Positions 24,002 to 35,161 of a stretch of DNA of 64,000 nucleotides are shown here, one piece after another. The first letter of the stretch is position 1, and every line of letters begins with the position of its first letter. The position numbers were made by a program, and so were the translations under genes. Origin of the DNA: Gammaproteobacteria bacterium (GTDB taxonomy: Bacteria; Pseudomonadota; Gammaproteobacteria; Pseudomonadales; Pseudomonadaceae); contig JAAYFD010000059.1 of assembly GCA_012728415.1 (NCBI GenBank), positions 1 through 64,000 on the forward strand, written 5' to 3'. The notes beneath the pieces are model-generated. The model was not told the origin of the DNA and ran no database searches. It saw only the letters and a list, made by a program, of their open reading frames with translations.

Positions 24002-25831
24002 ATGAACGCCTCTTTACTTTGGGTGCTTGCCCTGCTGCTAATTTCCATCATCCTTTTCATTCGCAACAAGCCGCGCATGGATGTTGTTGCTTTACTGATG
24101 ATTGTGGCACTGCCGCTAACCGGTGTACTAAGCATAGAAGAAACCCTGGCCGGCTTCAGCGATCCCAGCGTGGTTTTAATTGCCGCACTTTTCATAGTCG
24201 GGGAAGGACTGGTACGCACCGGTATTGCCAACCAGCTCGGCGAACGTCTGATCATGCATGCTGGCAACAGCGAGGCACGCCTGATCATGCTTTTGATGAT
24301 TGCCGTCACCGGGCTCGGCTCGGTGATGAGTTCGACCGGAGTAGTGGCCATATTCATCCCGGTGGTGTTAAGCATGGCCGACAGGCTCAGCATTCACCCC
24401 AGCCGGCTGATGATGCCACTGAGCTTTGCCGGGCTGATCAGCGGCATGCAGACACTGGTGGCAACACCGCCCAACATGGTGATCCACAGTGAACTGGTGC
24501 GCCATGGCCATGACGGTTTCAGCTTCTTGGCATTCACCCCCATTGGTTTGACAGTCTTGGTACTGGGCATCGGCTACATGCTGCTGGCCCGTAAATGGCT
24601 GGGCAACGACCCTTCCTGTCAGGTGCAAAAAGACCCGCGCCACCGTATTCAGGACCTGGTGCGGGAGTACCGCCTTGACGGACGAGAGCGCAGGTTACGA
24701 GTAAAGGCCAATTCTATCCTGACCGGCCAGACCCTGAACGAACTGCAGTTGCGCAAGCAGTACGGCATCAACGTGATTGCCGTGGAGCGCCAGCAACGCT
24801 TTCGCCGCAGCTTGCTCAGCGCCACCGGCAGCACCGAAGTGCGCGCTGGCGATATCCTGCTGGCCAACCTGGTCAGCCCGACCATTGACCTGCTGACCTC
24901 CTACTACGAACTGGGTGTAGAACCCATGATTACCGAAGCCAGCTATTTTGGCGATCACAGCCGTTCGCTGGGGCTAGCCGAAGTCATGCTGCCGCCAGAC
25001 TCCAGCCTCATCGGCAAAACGATTCAGGAGCTGGGCTTTCGCTCCCACCGCAAGTTAAACGTGATCGGTTTGCGGCGTAACCGGGAAGCACTCGACGGCT
25101 TGCTGGTGGATGAAACCCTGAAAGCTGGCGACACCCTGTTGGTTGCGGGCGCCTGGAAGCATATTCACCACCTGCAGGGCTATACCCGGGACTTTCTGGT
25201 GCTCAGTCTGCCTGCCGAGGTAGACCAGGGTGTGCCCGCTCTGGTCAAGGCACCCCATGCCCTGTTCAGCCTGGGTGTCATGGTAACCCTGATGGTCACC
25301 GGCGTGGTGCCCAATGTGCTGGCTGTACTGATTGCTTGCCTGCTCATGGGCGCTTTTCGCTGTATCACCATGGACTCGGCCTACAAATCCATTCACTGGC
25401 AAAGCATCATTCTGATTGTCGGCATGCTGCCGTTTGCCACAGCCCTGCAAAAGACCGGCGGAATTGACCTGGTTGTACAGTTAATGATGGGCGTATTTGG
25501 TGATGCCGGCCCGCGCATGATTCTAACCACACTCTTTGTAGCTACAGCTGTAATTGGACTGTTCATTTCCAATACCGCCACCGCTGTGCTGATGGCTCCG
25601 GTAGCCATTGCCAGTGCTGGCGTGATGGATGCCTCACCTGCGCCCTTTGCCATGACAGTGGCGCTGGCCGCCTCTGCTGCGTTCATGACGCCGGTTTCTT
25701 CGCCGGTCAACACGCTCGTGTTGGGGCCGGGCCAGTATCGCTTTTCCGACTTTGTTCGTATCGGCGCACCCTTCACCCTGATCGTGCTGGCCGCCACGGT
25801 GCTGCTGGTGCCTATTCTGTTTCCTTTCTGA
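24002..25831 (+). CDS. SLC13/DASS-family permease with two RCK_C domains
   Basis: The 609-residue protein has an N-terminal block of membrane helices, a cytoplasmic insert at about residues 200-400 containing two TrkA-C/RCK_C-like domains (LNELQLRKQYGINVIAVERQ and IQELGFRSHRKLNVIGLRR), then a second membrane block. The family signatures STGVVAIFIPV and SNTATAVLMAPVA are clear. Members carry dicarboxylates or sulfate with sodium; the substrate cannot be assigned here. It stands alone between recQ and the convergent rne. Confidence 0.88.
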   Translation: MNASLLWVLALLLISIILFIRNKPRMDVVALLMIVALPLTGVLSIEETLAGFSDPSVVLIAALFIVGEGLVRTGIANQLGERLIMHAGNSEARLIMLLMIAVTGLGSVMSSTGVVAIFIPVVLSMADRLSIHPSRLMMPLSFAGLISGMQTLVATPPNMVIHSELVRHGHDGFSFLAFTPIGLTVLVLGIGYMLLARKWLGNDPSCQVQKDPRHRIQDLVREYRLDGRERRLRVKANSILTGQTLNELQLRKQYGINVIAVERQQRFRRSLLSATGSTEVRAGDILLANLVSPTIDLLTSYYELGVEPMITEASYFGDHSRSLGLAEVMLPPDSSLIGKTIQELGFRSHRKLNVIGLRRNREALDGLLVDETLKAGDTLLVAGAWKHIHHLQGYTRDFLVLSLPAEVDQGVPALVKAPHALFSLGVMVTLMVTGVVPNVLAVLIACLLMGAFRCITMDSAYKSIHWQSIILIVGMLPFATALQKTGGIDLVVQLMMGVFGDAGPRMILTTLFVATAVIGLFISNTATAVLMAPVAIASAGVMDASPAPFAMTVALAASAAFMTPVSSPVNTLVLGPGQYRFSDFVRIGAPFTLIVLAATVLLVPILFPF

Positions 25832-25938
25832 CCTCCCTTGAAGCCTTGTATGCCGGTCGTAGCCGGCTGTCTGCAATGCAAATCCTGTCTGCCAACGGCG
25901 CTGTTCAAGCAGCTTCAGCCAAAACCGGCCGACATAAA

Positions 25939-25964
25939 AAAGGGCGACCCCAGGGTCGCCCTTT
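25939..25964. terminator. Bidirectional terminator between the permease and rne
   Basis: AAAGGGCGACCC (25939-25950) pairs with GGGTCGCCCTTT (25953-25964). On the minus strand the stem is followed by further T, so it is mainly the rne terminator. Confidence 0.88.
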
Positions 25965-25983
25965 ATATTAACGCACAACCAGC

Positions 25984-28962
25984 TTACGACTGTTGACGGC
26001 CTTCCACTTCGACTGCTGAAGGCTCTGTGTCACTCACTGCAGAGTCCCCGGTAGTAGTGTCCTCAGTCCTCGCCCCAGGAACAGGCCGCTCCTGAACGGG
26101 CTCGGCTGATACCGCTACCGTCCCCGCAGCCTGCTCAGGCTGTGAAGGCTGATTTTCCAGTTCAACAGCCTGCGCTGCCGGAGCTTCTGCGACAACAGCC
26201 TGCTTCTTGGCTTCGGCAGCCTCTCGCTCGGCCTGCTCGGCTTGTTCACGGGCCAGACGCTCACGGCGACGGCGCTCACGCGGATCATTGGCTGCACGCC
26301 CCTGAAAACGTGGCTCCAGTGGCTGTGCAGCAGCTGGTTTGTCGCTTGGAGCACCTGCCTGCAGCTGCAGCTCTTCCTGAGCGGGCGCTACAGGTTCCGC
26401 CTTTTTGACGTCTTGCTGTTCCGCAGTCTGTGGCTTGGCTTCTTCTGGCGCCAAGACACCCTCTGCCGCCTTGCCTGCCTGAGCAACCTGCTCTACCGGA
26501 GCACCCGGCTCACTGATTTGCATCAGCTTTTCTGGTGCTTCCAGCTGTAGCGCCGGTGTCACGGCGACTGGCGCAGCAGGATCAAAACCTTGTACCGCTG
26601 CCGGGGCTGCAACAACAGCTTCAGCTACTGCAGGCTGCTGCTCCTTGCGAGGCTGTGCAGCCAGCTCATCAGCTGCTGCAGCTTCCTGACCAGGCTTGTC
26701 TGATGCTTCCTGGTTGCCCGCTTCTTCCAAAGCCGGACGCTCGCGTCTGGCTGCCGGGCGGCGACGCTGGCCACGCGAACGGCGGCGCGGACGCTCCTCT
26801 TCGGCAGCTGCAGGCTCGGCAGCGTCATTCTCTGGCGCCTCTGCAGCTTCAGCCTGCAGCTTCAGCTCCTGCTCTGCCTCATTATTTTGCTGGCGCTGAC
26901 GACGGCCACGTACCTGGTTGTCATCCTCACGCTGCCTGCCATTTTCCTGGCCACGACTTTCCTGATTGCGGTTGTCCTGATTGCGGCTGGCGTTGCTACG
27001 ACGGTTACCATTGTTTGCAGGGCGCTCCTGGCGCTCCTGCTGCCCGCCACGCTCTTCACGCTGTGGCCGTTCACGTCGCGCACCCGCTTCCTGCTGCGGC
27101 TTGCGCTCCTCACGCGGCTTGCGCTCGTCATCACGGCTGCGCGGGCTCCCCTCACGACGACGGCCGCCAATCTGACGGCTGCCGCCACTGCGCTCATTGC
27201 GACGACCGGTCGCTGCCTGGCGAGCCTCATCGGTGGGCTCTGCCTCCGCTTCCTTGTCTGCATTGGCAAACAGCCCAACAAGTGACTTTACCAGACCTTT
27301 GATCAGGCTCTTGTCAGGCGAGGCCGTCGATGCAGCGGCCGCTGGGGCGGCCACAGGCCCCCTGTCTCTGGCCGAAGTTTTTACCGCCGCCTCTTCACGT
27401 ACCAGCGCACGAGTGGTGCTGGCGGTTACCTGGCTGTCATCAACATCTTCAGTTGCCATTTCATAGCTGGACTGGCCAGACTGTGCCTCTGGGCTATCGT
27501 CTCGCAAGCGCTGGACGTCAAAGTGCGGTGTTTCCAGGTGGTCGTCCGGCAAAATAAAGATACGAACCCTGGTCCGCAGTTCAATTTTGGTAATTGCATT
27601 GCGCTTCTCGTTAAGCAGGAAGGCAGCTACCTGCAAGGGCACGCGCGCGCGCACTTCAGCAGTACGGTCTTTAAGGGCTTCTTCTTCGATCAAACGCAAA
27701 ATGGCTAGGGATATGGACTCAATGTCGCGAATTACGCCCTGGCCATTACAGCGCGGACACACCATGCCGCTGGTCTCCCCGAGCGAGGGACGCAGGCGCT
27801 GGCGGGACATTTCCAGCAAACCAAAGCGTGAAATACGCCCGATCTGAACCCTGGCACGATCAACCTCCAGGCACTGACGCATGCGGTCTTCTACGGCACG
27901 CTGATGTTTCATTGGCGTCATATCAATGAAGTCGATCACGATCAGGCCGCCAATATCGCGCAAGCGCAGCTGGCGGGCAATTTCTTCCGCTGCCTCAAGG
28001 TTGGTTTGCAGGGCAGTTTCTTCGATATCGCTGCCACGAGTTGCACGCGCCGAGTTGATGTCGATGGAAACCAGTGCCTCGGTCGGGTCGATCACCAGTG
28101 CGCCGCCGGATGGCAGCTTGACCTCGCGCTGAAAAGCCGTCTCAATCTGGCTTTCGATCTGGAAACGGTTGAATAACGGCACTGAGTCCTGATACAGCTT
28201 GACTTTGCTGGCATACAGCGGCATGACCTGCTGAATGAAAGCCAGTGCCTCGTCATATGCCTCATGGCTATCAATCAGCACCTCGCCAATATCCTGACGC
28301 AGATAATCACGAATGGCGCGGATGATGACATTGCTTTCCTGGTAGATCAGAAATGGCGCCTTGCGTCCTCCGGAAGCATCCTTGATCGCGGTCCACAGCT
28401 GGACCAGGTAGTCCAGGTCCCATTGCAACTCTTCGGTGCTGCGGCCCAGTCCGGCCGTACGCACAATCAGCCCCATATCGGCAGGCGCATTCAAGCCGTT
28501 CAGCGCCTCGCGCAGCTCCTGGCGCTCTTCGCCCTCAATGCGGCGAGAGATGCCGCCGGCGCGCGGGTTGTTCGGCATCAGCACCATGTAGCGGCCGGCC
28601 AGGCTGATAAAGGTTGTCAGCGCCGCACCCTTGTTGCCACGCTCTTCCTTGTCGACCTGGACTATAACTTCCTGGCCTTCCTCAAGCACATCCTTGATAT
28701 TGACACGCCCGCCTTCGACCGGCTTGTTGAAATATTCGCGGGAAATTTCTTTAAGTGGCAGAAAACCGTGCCGTTCCGAGCCAAAGTCGACAAATGCGGC
28801 TTCCAGGCTGGGCTCAATACGGGTGATGCGGCCCTTGTAGATATTGGATTTTTTCTGTTCACGGGCACCGGATTCGATATCGATATCAAACAGGCGCTGG
28901 CCGTCAACCAGTGCAACACGCAACTCTTCGGGCTGGGTTGCGTTAATCAGCATTCTTTTCAT
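25984..28962 (-). CDS. rne: Ribonuclease E
   Basis: The 992-residue endoribonuclease scaffolds the RNA degradosome and processes rRNA, tRNA and mRNA. The N-terminal catalytic half (residues 1 to about 500) has the S1 domain, the magnesium-binding aspartates ([13 protein letters not shown] and VIDFIDM, about residues 300 and 345) and the zinc-link CPRCNGQG (about 400). The C-terminal half is disordered, first Arg/Gln/Asn-rich and then Ala/Glu/Pro-rich, where partners and RNA bind. ATG 28962 ([10 protein letters not shown]) is the family start. It is divergent from rluC, as in most gammaproteobacteria, with a long leader likely used for autoregulation. Confidence 0.96.
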   Translation of the reverse strand: MKRMLINATQPEELRVALVDGQRLFDIDIESGAREQKKSNIYKGRITRIEPSLEAAFVDFGSERHGFLPLKEISREYFNKPVEGGRVNIKDVLEEGQEVIVQVDKEERGNKGAALTTFISLAGRYMVLMPNNPRAGGISRRIEGEERQELREALNGLNAPADMGLIVRTAGLGRSTEELQWDLDYLVQLWTAIKDASGGRKAPFLIYQESNVIIRAIRDYLRQDIGEVLIDSHEAYDEALAFIQQVMPLYASKVKLYQDSVPLFNRFQIESQIETAFQREVKLPSGGALVIDPTEALVSIDINSARATRGSDIEETALQTNLEAAEEIARQLRLRDIGGLIVIDFIDMTPMKHQRAVEDRMRQCLEVDRARVQIGRISRFGLLEMSRQRLRPSLGETSGMVCPRCNGQGVIRDIESISLAILRLIEEEALKDRTAEVRARVPLQVAAFLLNEKRNAITKIELRTRVRIFILPDDHLETPHFDVQRLRDDSPEAQSGQSSYEMATEDVDDSQVTASTTRALVREEAAVKTSARDRGPVAAPAAAASTASPDKSLIKGLVKSLVGLFANADKEAEAEPTDEARQAATGRRNERSGGSRQIGGRRREGSPRSRDDERKPREERKPQQEAGARRERPQREERGGQQERQERPANNGNRRSNASRNQDNRNQESRGQENGRQREDDNQVRGRRQRQQNNEAEQELKLQAEAAEAPENDAAEPAAAEEERPRRRSRGQRRRPAARRERPALEEAGNQEASDKPGQEAAAADELAAQPRKEQQPAVAEAVVAAPAAVQGFDPAAPVAVTPALQLEAPEKLMQISEPGAPVEQVAQAGKAAEGVLAPEEAKPQTAEQQDVKKAEPVAPAQEELQLQAGAPSDKPAAAQPLEPRFQGRAANDPRERRRRERLAREQAEQAEREAAEAKKQAVVAEAPAAQAVELENQPSQPEQAAGTVAVSAEPVQERPVPGARTEDTTTGDSAVSDTEPSAVEVEGRQQS

Positions 28963-29754
28963 GGGGTACCAGTACATTCCGTGTCACGGAAAATCATTGG
29001 CACACGATTCCATCCAGATTGTGTTGGGTTCGCGCAATTGGGTATACCCAACCGTGTCCAGCTACGGAACCTGTTTGTCCCGTGCGACAGCGTCTCCGGC
29101 TGCTTTGGCTTCTGGCCTGCAGCGTTGCTCCACGTTATCGCAAACCGGTGCGGCCAGGCCTGCTTCCGGTTTGCTGCTCCTGCTGCAATCACCATGCGGG
29201 AGTCACACTCAGAGCTGTTTATCAAGGAGGAGGAATCCGTAACTGGCCTGGCTGCCCGTGACTGTCTTCTGGGTCATGCCAGTCCGTTGCAGTACATCTC
29301 CACCCTACACATGTTTGAGACTGTTCCTGCTGCCTGCCGCACGACCATCGGCTCCCTGGCGGCTGCGCATCAAAGCTGCTGGCCGATTGAAGCCTGACTT
29401 CTGGTCCTGCCGACCGACACTGCTGGCCAGTCTGCTCAAATCCTGGTTTGATCGGGTGCCGCTCTATTTTTACGTGAGCGGGTTCATTACATGCAAAAAG
29501 TTTGCCGGCGCGGACTCTCTCACGCTCTCCTGCTTTAACTCCTTGCGTACAGTGTTTCAACTCTTGCGCCGCCAACAGCCAAGCTGAGAGCGGTGAGGCG
29601 GTCGTGGCCTGTGAAACATTTACGGGTTTGCGCACTGAATAATTAGAATAAAGTATGTGCACCTGCTAGATTACCCGACTGCAATGTGCAGCAGCGAGAA
29701 TATAGCAGCTAGCCGCGGATGCTTCAATTACCAGCGAGTGGTCTTCATCCATAA
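28963..29754 (-). promoter_or_regulatory. Long rne leader and divergent rne/rluC promoter region
   Basis: There is no convincing gene in these 792 bases between rne and rluC. In enterobacteria this gap holds the rne promoters and a structured 5' leader through which RNase E controls its own mRNA. The same gene order and gap size suggest an equivalent leader here. I could not match specific conserved hairpins by eye. The region nearest rluC is AT-rich (about 29610-29700), as expected of promoters. Confidence 0.55.
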
Positions 29755-30735
29755 ATGAGCAATTCAGTGATCTCAGAACCCCTCAGGGTCGAGTTTGTCG
29801 AAATCGGGGACGGCTTTGCCGGTCAGCGCATCGACAACTTTCTCATCAGCCACCTTAAAGGCGCACCGAAAACCCTGATTTACCGTATCTTGCGCAAAGG
29901 CGAGGTACGGGCCAACAAGAAGCGTGTCAAACCCGAGTACCGGTTGCAGGCCGGCGATATCATCCGTATCCCGCCGCTTCGCCTGCCACCGCCCGACCAG
30001 CCACCTGCGGTAGGCCGTGGCTTGCTGGAACGGCTGGAAGCCGCCATTGTGTACGAAGACAAACAGCTGCTGGTGGTCAACAAACCAGCCGGCATTGCCG
30101 TGCACGGTGGAAGCGGCCTTCAGTTCGGCATCATTGAGGCGTTCCGGCAGCTCAGGCCACAGTGTAAAGAGCTGGAGCTGGTGCACCGCCTCGACCGTGA
30201 CACCTCCGGCTTGCTGTTACTGGCCAAAAAACGCAGCCAGTTGCGCCGCCTGCATGCAGCGCTACGCAATGACAGCATCGGCAAGGGCTACATGGCGCTA
30301 GTAGCCGGAAACTGGCCTACCAGCCGCAAACAGGTCAACGCCCCATTGTTGCGTAGCAACCTGCGCTCAGGTGAGCGCATGGTCGAAGTCAACCCGGCGG
30401 GCAAAGAATCGCTGACCCTTTTTAGCGTACTGCAGCGCTTTGGCAGCCTTGCCACCCTGGTCGAAGCCAGTCCCGTGACCGGCCGCACCCACCAGATTCG
30501 CGTGCATGCACGTTACGCTGGCCACCCTATTGCCGGCGACAACAAGTATGGCGATGACAGCTTCAGCAAGACCATCCGTGAGCTCGGCGGCAAGCGCCTG
30601 TTCCTGCATGCACACTGGCTGCGCATTCCACAAGAAGAAGGCCCAGCACTGGAGCTGCGCGCTGCACCCGATGTCAGCTGGACCACCACCCTGGAGAAAC
30701 TGAGTGAATACACAAATACGCCTGCTGGTGTTTGA
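29755..30735 (+). CDS. rluC: 23S rRNA pseudouridine synthase RluC
   Basis: The 326-residue protein has an N-terminal S4 RNA-binding domain ([20 protein letters not shown]) and a pseudouridine synthase domain with catalytic HRLDRDTSG. RluC makes pseudouridines 955, 2504 and 2580 of 23S rRNA. The start is ATG 29755, although no clear ribosome-binding site precedes it. The end overlaps the next gene by 32 bases, suggesting coupled translation. The order rluC-HAD-sppA matches Pseudomonas. Confidence 0.95.
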   Translation: MSNSVISEPLRVEFVEIGDGFAGQRIDNFLISHLKGAPKTLIYRILRKGEVRANKKRVKPEYRLQAGDIIRIPPLRLPPPDQPPAVGRGLLERLEAAIVYEDKQLLVVNKPAGIAVHGGSGLQFGIIEAFRQLRPQCKELELVHRLDRDTSGLLLLAKKRSQLRRLHAALRNDSIGKGYMALVAGNWPTSRKQVNAPLLRSNLRSGERMVEVNPAGKESLTLFSVLQRFGSLATLVEASPVTGRTHQIRVHARYAGHPIAGDNKYGDDSFSKTIRELGGKRLFLHAHWLRIPQEEGPALELRAAPDVSWTTTLEKLSEYTNTPAGV

Positions 30736-31363
30736 CTGGGACGGCACCCTGGTCAACTCCCTGGCACGCATTGTCGCATCCGTGCACCACGCCACCGATC
30801 TCTGTGGCCTGAAACGCTGTACGGATGCCGAAGTCCACAGCATTATCGGCCTGTCCCTCAAGCACGCCTTTCTGCGCCTCTATCCGGAACCCGGGCAGGC
30901 GAGGCTATACGATACCTTCCGCCAGGCCTATAGCGCACACTACCTTGAGCAGGAGCAAGACCCTTCCCCCTTCTACCCTGGTGTGCGCGATGTGCTGGAG
31001 AATTTCCGTTGCGCAGGTTACCTGCTGGCCGTCGCTACCGGAAAAAGCCGTCAGGGACTGGACCGCATACTCCAGGGTCACGGCATGCAGGACTTCTTTG
31101 ACATCACCCGCTGCGCCGATGAAACCCGCAGCAAGCCTGATCCTCTAATGCTGCAGGAAATCCTTGCCCATTGCGCGCAACCGGCCCACAAGGCAATCAT
31201 GGTCGGCGACTCAACATTCGACCTGCAAATGGCCAATCGCGCCAGCATCGCTCCCGTCGCTGTCAGCTATGGCGCACAGCCTCTGGATGTGCTGCAACAA
31301 GAGCATCCGGTGCTTGCGATCGACAACTTTACCCAACTGCAAGACTGGCTAAACGCCAGCTAA
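30704..31363 (+). CDS. HAD-superfamily hydrolase (phosphoglycolate phosphatase-like)
   Basis: The 219-residue protein has motif [14 protein letters not shown] at the N-terminus, motif II around LLAVATGKS and motif [14 protein letters not shown], so catalysis should be intact. The substrate is unknown. The start is GTG 30704, supported by GGAG 7 bases upstream and by motif I lying 9 residues in; it is inside the end of rluC. The position between rluC and sppA is conserved in Pseudomonas. Confidence 0.9.
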   Translation: MNTQIRLLVFDWDGTLVNSLARIVASVHHATDLCGLKRCTDAEVHSIIGLSLKHAFLRLYPEPGQARLYDTFRQAYSAHYLEQEQDPSPFYPGVRDVLENFRCAGYLLAVATGKSRQGLDRILQGHGMQDFFDITRCADETRSKPDPLMLQEILAHCAQPAHKAIMVGDSTFDLQMANRASIAPVAVSYGAQPLDVLQQEHPVLAIDNFTQLQDWLNAS

Positions 31364-31385
31364 CCCCGCAACCAAGGAAACCATC

Positions 31386-32402
31386 ATGACCGACCCCTGG
31401 AAAGAAACTGCAGACAGCAGTCTACCCGCCACCAGCAACAAAAAAGACGGACAGCCAACCAGCGACCAAGCCTGGAAGCTGCTGGAAAAAGCCGTTCTTG
31501 CTGGTGTACAAGAACAACGTCGCAGCCGCCGCTGGGGCATTTTTTTCAAGTCCCTGACCTTTCTCTACCTGTTTGGTGCCGTTTTCCTGTTTGGCTCGGC
31601 GTTCAAGTCCGATCTTAAAAGCAGCAGCGACTCTCATACTGCCCTGATTCAGGTGCGCGGCATGATCGCTGACAGGGAAGCCGCCAGCGCCGACAAAATC
31701 ATCACCGCCCTGCGAAACGCCTTTGAGGATAAGGGCACACGGGGTGTTATTTTACGCATCAACAGCCCTGGTGGCAGCCCGGTCCAGTCAGGCTACATCT
31801 ATGACGAGATCAAGCGGTTGCGCCAGCTCTACCCTGCAATTCCGCTCTATGCAGTCATTACCGACCTGGGCGCTTCGGGGGCCTATTATATTGCCAGTGC
31901 CGCCGATCACATCTATGCCGACAAGGCCAGCCTGGTGGGCTCCATCGGTGTAACTGCAGCCAGTTTCGGCTTTGTCGAAACCCTGGAGAAGCTCGGCATT
32001 GAACGCCGTGTGTATACCTCGGGCGAGCACAAGGCTTTTCTCGACCCCTTCCAGCCACAAAAAGATAGCGAAACCCAGTTCTGGCAGTCTGTTTTGGGCG
32101 CCACGCACCAGCAGTTTATCGACAGTGTCAAGAAAGGGCGAGGCGAGCGTCTCAAATGGCAAGAGCACCCCGAGCTGTTTTCCGGCCTGGTATGGTCCGG
32201 TGAGCAGGCGCTGGAGCTGGGTTTGGTCGATGCATTGGGCAGTAGCAGCATGGTTGCCAGAGAAGTGATTGGTGAACGCACTCTGGTCGACTTCACTGTT
32301 GAAGATTCGCCTTTTGACCGCTTTGCCAAACACTTTGGCAGCAGCGTTGCCCAACAGCTGGCGCTCTGGCTGGGGCTGCAACAAAACCTGCAGCTACGCT
32401 GA
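31386..32402 (+). CDS. sppA: S49-family signal peptide peptidase SppA
   Basis: The 338-residue membrane protease has one N-terminal membrane helix (about residues 55-72, SLTFLYLFGAVFLFGSAF) and a ClpP-like domain. The nucleophile serine is in DLGASGAYYIASAA and the general-base lysine in YADKASLVGSIGV. It degrades signal peptides left in the inner membrane. It is third in the rluC operon, followed by a strong terminator. Confidence 0.93.
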   Translation: MTDPWKETADSSLPATSNKKDGQPTSDQAWKLLEKAVLAGVQEQRRSRRWGIFFKSLTFLYLFGAVFLFGSAFKSDLKSSSDSHTALIQVRGMIADREAASADKIITALRNAFEDKGTRGVILRINSPGGSPVQSGYIYDEIKRLRQLYPAIPLYAVITDLGASGAYYIASAADHIYADKASLVGSIGVTAASFGFVETLEKLGIERRVYTSGEHKAFLDPFQPQKDSETQFWQSVLGATHQQFIDSVKKGRGERLKWQEHPELFSGLVWSGEQALELGLVDALGSSSMVAREVIGERTLVDFTVEDSPFDRFAKHFGSSVAQQLALWLGLQQNLQLR

Positions 32403-32525
32403 CATTATTGGAAACACTGCATGTTACATGCGCAGGGACGATGCAGTCTCTGGATAGCCCGCACTTTGCGTCACCCCGGTAACCCCCACCCTCTTTGCCG
32501 GCTTCAAGACAGTACCTGGCGCCCC

Positions 32526-32560
32526 AAACATTACCCGGCCTGTTAGGCCGGGTAATGTTT
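32526..32560. terminator. Strong bidirectional terminator between sppA and nadA
   Basis: A perfect 15-bp stem (arms 32526-32540 and 32546-32560) has loop TGTTA and A3/T3 at its base. It lies between two convergent genes. Confidence 0.85.
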
Positions 32561-32586
32561 GTCAGTTTATTCTGTCGGAAGGGTTG

Positions 32587-33645
32587 TCAGGCATTGCCGG
32601 TGACGGCGAGCCTGGCCTCGCTGGTAAAGTCCAGCATACGCTGCAGCGGCTTGACCGCCCTGGGCACCAGCGCCGGGTCAACCAGCACCTCATTACTGCC
32701 AGTCTGCAGGCTATGCAACAGCGCCTCAAGTGTGTTCATTGCCATCCATGGGCAACTGGCACAGCTACGACAGCTGGCACCCTCGCCTGCTGTTGGAGCT
32801 TCAATGAAAGTCTTGTTCGGGTTCAGTTGTTGCATTTTGTAAAAAATGCCTTTGTCGGTCGCGACTATAAAGGCCTGCTGGTCCATTTCTGTTGCAGCCC
32901 TGATCAAGCGACTGGTCGAACCAACCACGTCCGCCAGCTCAATCACTGCCTCGGGCGACTCCGGGTGCACCAGCACTGCAGCATCCGGATATAATGCCTT
33001 CATGTCTTCCAGCTGCTGGGTTTTGAACTCTTCATGCACAATACAGGCTCCGTCCCACAGCAGCATGTCGGCACCAGTCTCACGCTGGATATAACGCCCA
33101 AGGTGCTTGTCCGGCCCCCAGATGATCTTTTCCCCGTTATCCATCAGGGTTTCGACAATCTCCAGTGCACAACTGGACGTTACAACCCAGTCGGCACGGG
33201 CCTTTACGGCAGCGGAAGTGTTGGCATAAACCACAACGGTACGCTCGGGATGCTGGTCACAAAAAGCGGAAAACTCCTGTACCGGACAGCCCAGATCCAG
33301 CGAGCAGGTCGCTTCCAGAGTTGGCATCAGAATGCGCTTCTCCGGGCTGAGGATTTTGGCGGTTTCGCCCATGAAACGCACGCCAGCAACAACCAGGGTC
33401 TGTGCTTCATGGTCACGACCAAAACGGGCCATTTCCAGTGAGTCAGCCACACAGCCACCGGTTGCCTCGGCCAGCTCCTGTAATGCAGGGTCGCAATAAT
33501 AGTGGGCCACCAGCACCGCGTCCTGCTTTTTCAGCTCCGCGGCAATCTGTTCAAAATAACTGGCCTGTTGTTCGGCAGTCAGCGGCTTGATTTGCTTGGC
33601 CGCGAGGTGTGCTTGAACCAAAATGCGTTCAGCAATCTGTGTCAT
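32587..33645 (-). CDS. nadA: Quinolinate synthase A
   Basis: The 352-residue [4Fe-4S] enzyme condenses iminoaspartate with dihydroxyacetone phosphate in NAD synthesis. Cluster cysteine candidates lie in [21 protein letters not shown] and [10 protein letters not shown]. The substrate-binding motifs [10 protein letters not shown] and [11 protein letters not shown] are typical. It stands alone after tRNA-Lys; in P. aeruginosa queE and queC follow that tRNA, so gene order differs here. Confidence 0.95.
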   Translation of the reverse strand: MTQIAERILVQAHLAAKQIKPLTAEQQASYFEQIAAELKKQDAVLVAHYYCDPALQELAEATGGCVADSLEMARFGRDHEAQTLVVAGVRFMGETAKILSPEKRILMPTLEATCSLDLGCPVQEFSAFCDQHPERTVVVYANTSAAVKARADWVVTSSCALEIVETLMDNGEKIIWGPDKHLGRYIQRETGADMLLWDGACIVHEEFKTQQLEDMKALYPDAAVLVHPESPEAVIELADVVGSTSRLIRAATEMDQQAFIVATDKGIFYKMQQLNPNKTFIEAPTAGEGASCRSCASCPWMAMNTLEALLHSLQTGSNEVLVDPALVPRAVKPLQRMLDFTSEARLAVTGNA

Positions 33646-33733
33646 CGTTATGCAATTCCCAAAAGCAGCGGAGGCGCAACCTTACCAAGTGTTGCCAGCG
33701 CATGCAAAGCACCCTTGCAGTACTGAAAGGAAA

Positions 33734-33808
33734 TGGTGGGTCGTGCGGGGTTCGAACCTGCGACCAATTGGTTAAAAGCCAACTGCTCTACCACTGAGCT
33801 AACGACCC
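33734..33808 (-). tRNA. tRNA-Lys (anticodon TTT)
   Basis: On the minus strand the sequence folds as a complete tRNA. The acceptor stem is GGGTCGT/ACGACCC with encoded ACCA. The D-arm contains AGCTCAGTGGTAGAGC. The anticodon loop is CTTTTAA inside TTGG/CCAA, giving TTT. The T-arm is GCAGG-TTCGAAC-CCCGC. It follows cpoB, as in Pseudomonas. Confidence 0.97.
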
Positions 33809-33888
33809 GTCAGGGATGGCAAATAATACGGAATTCTCCGCTTATTTCAAGCAAAATCAGACAAAATTACAGCCGTCAGCTCGACCGC

Positions 33889-34590
33889 TTACTGCATGCG
33901 CTGCAGCTCCCGACGCGCCAGGCTGGCAGCGGAACTGTCCGGAAACTGCTCAACTACTTGGCGAAACATGGCCGCGGCGCGCTCGTAGCGCCCAAGGCGC
34001 TGTTCGACGGTAGCCAGCTTGTAAGTTGAATCCGGTACTTTGCCATGCTCTGGCCAATCATTAATAACAGTAGCAAAAGCCTTGCCAGCCGCTTGCAGGT
34101 CATCCTGTACCAGTCCAATCTCACCCAGCCAGTAGTGGGCATTGGCAGCAAACTTGCCTTGCGGATAACGCCCCAGAAAAGCTACAAAAGCCTGTCGGGC
34201 ACGCTCAAAGTCGCGTGCCTGGATCAGGCTATACGCAGCTTCATAAAACTGCTGCTCTTTTTCTGGATCCCCCGGTTGGGACGCAACTTGCTGCTGCGAA
34301 CCCTTGCCGGGCTCAGTACGCTCCTGCTCCTTGTCAATGGCAGCTGTATCGTTCTGGCTGATGCGGCTATCAAGCGCCTGGAAGCGATCTTTGCTGTCCT
34401 CTTCCAGGCGGCTGATACGATACTGCTGCTCCTCAAGCATGCCACGCAACGTAGCAATTTCTTGCTGCATTTGCTGCAACTGCAGGAACAGCTGGCCCTG
34501 CGCAGACAGCCCCGCACCATCATTGGCGTACAACGGCGCGGCAATACCGAGCAGGGTCGCAACATATAGTGCGGAAGCTATCTTTTTCAT
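33889..34590 (-). CDS. cpoB: Cell division coordinator CpoB (YbgF)
   Basis: A 233-residue periplasmic protein with a signal peptide ending near PLYA, an N-terminal trimerising coiled coil (about residues 30-75) and C-terminal TPR repeats (YSLIQARDFERARQAFVAFL..., NAHYWLGEIG). It links TolA to the PBP1B-LpoB machinery. It is the last protein gene of the tol-pal cluster, 4 bases after pal. Confidence 0.93.
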   Translation of the reverse strand: MKKIASALYVATLLGIAAPLYANDGAGLSAQGQLFLQLQQMQQEIATLRGMLEEQQYRISRLEEDSKDRFQALDSRISQNDTAAIDKEQERTEPGKGSQQQVASQPGDPEKEQQFYEAAYSLIQARDFERARQAFVAFLGRYPQGKFAANAHYWLGEIGLVQDDLQAAGKAFATVINDWPEHGKVPDSTYKLATVEQRLGRYERAAAMFRQVVEQFPDSSAASLARRELQRMQ

Positions 34591-34594
34591 GGGC

Positions 34595-35107
34595 TTAGTC
34601 GCGCAGCTCTACACGACGGTTCTGGGCCCAGTCGGCCTCGGTGTGGCCGCCGGCAACCGGACGCTCTTCACCGTAGGACACCAGTTCCAGCTGTGCCGGA
34701 GACACGCCCTGCAGGACCAGGTAACGCTGTACCGCCTTGGCACGACGCTCACCCAGCGCCATATTGTACTCGCGAGTACCGCGCTCATCAGTATGACCTT
34801 CCAGCACAACACGCTTGCCGCTGCTCTGCAGGTCGCGCGCATGTACATCCAGTGCGCGCATGGCGTCCTGCTTCAAGTCAGAACTGTCAAACTCGAAGTA
34901 GAAAGTTTTAATTGCACGCAGGGCTGCTTCGCTACTGCTATCGAACTCGCTACCATAACCGGCACCAGAACCCTGGCCAGCTGTCATGCCTGCATTGGGA
35001 TCCAGGGTCTCGTTACCCGCGGTGTCGCCACCCTTGGAGGTACAGCCAACTGCAAACAACAGGGCCAGTGACAGGGCAGTCAGTTTGCCATATTTCATTG
35101 TTACCAT
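34595..35107 (-). CDS. pal: Peptidoglycan-associated lipoprotein Pal (OprL)
   Basis: A 170-residue lipoprotein whose lipobox AVGC gives the lipidated cysteine at about residue 22. The C-terminal OmpA-like peptidoglycan-binding domain is clear ([36 protein letters not shown]). It anchors the outer membrane to peptidoglycan with TolB. ATG 35107 is kept because the resulting leader length matches OprL; ATG 35098 is an alternative. Confidence 0.95.
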   Translation of the reverse strand: MVTMKYGKLTALSLALLFAVGCTSKGGDTAGNETLDPNAGMTAGQGSGAGYGSEFDSSSEAALRAIKTFYFEFDSSDLKQDAMRALDVHARDLQSSGKRVVLEGHTDERGTREYNMALGERRAKAVQRYLVLQGVSPAQLELVSYGEERPVAGGHTEADWAQNRRVELRD

Positions 35108-35161
35108 TAGTTTTCAAAGCTCCAACAATCGTTGTTGATCAAATTTGGGTCAGGCGCTTCA

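Noticed and set aside
26535-27302. 255-residue plus-strand frame
   Set aside because: It is antisense to the low-complexity C-terminal region of rne; composition is that of a shadow frame.
28264-29397. 377-residue plus-strand frame
   Set aside because: It is antisense to the catalytic half of rne and its leader; no ribosome-binding site or protein family pattern.
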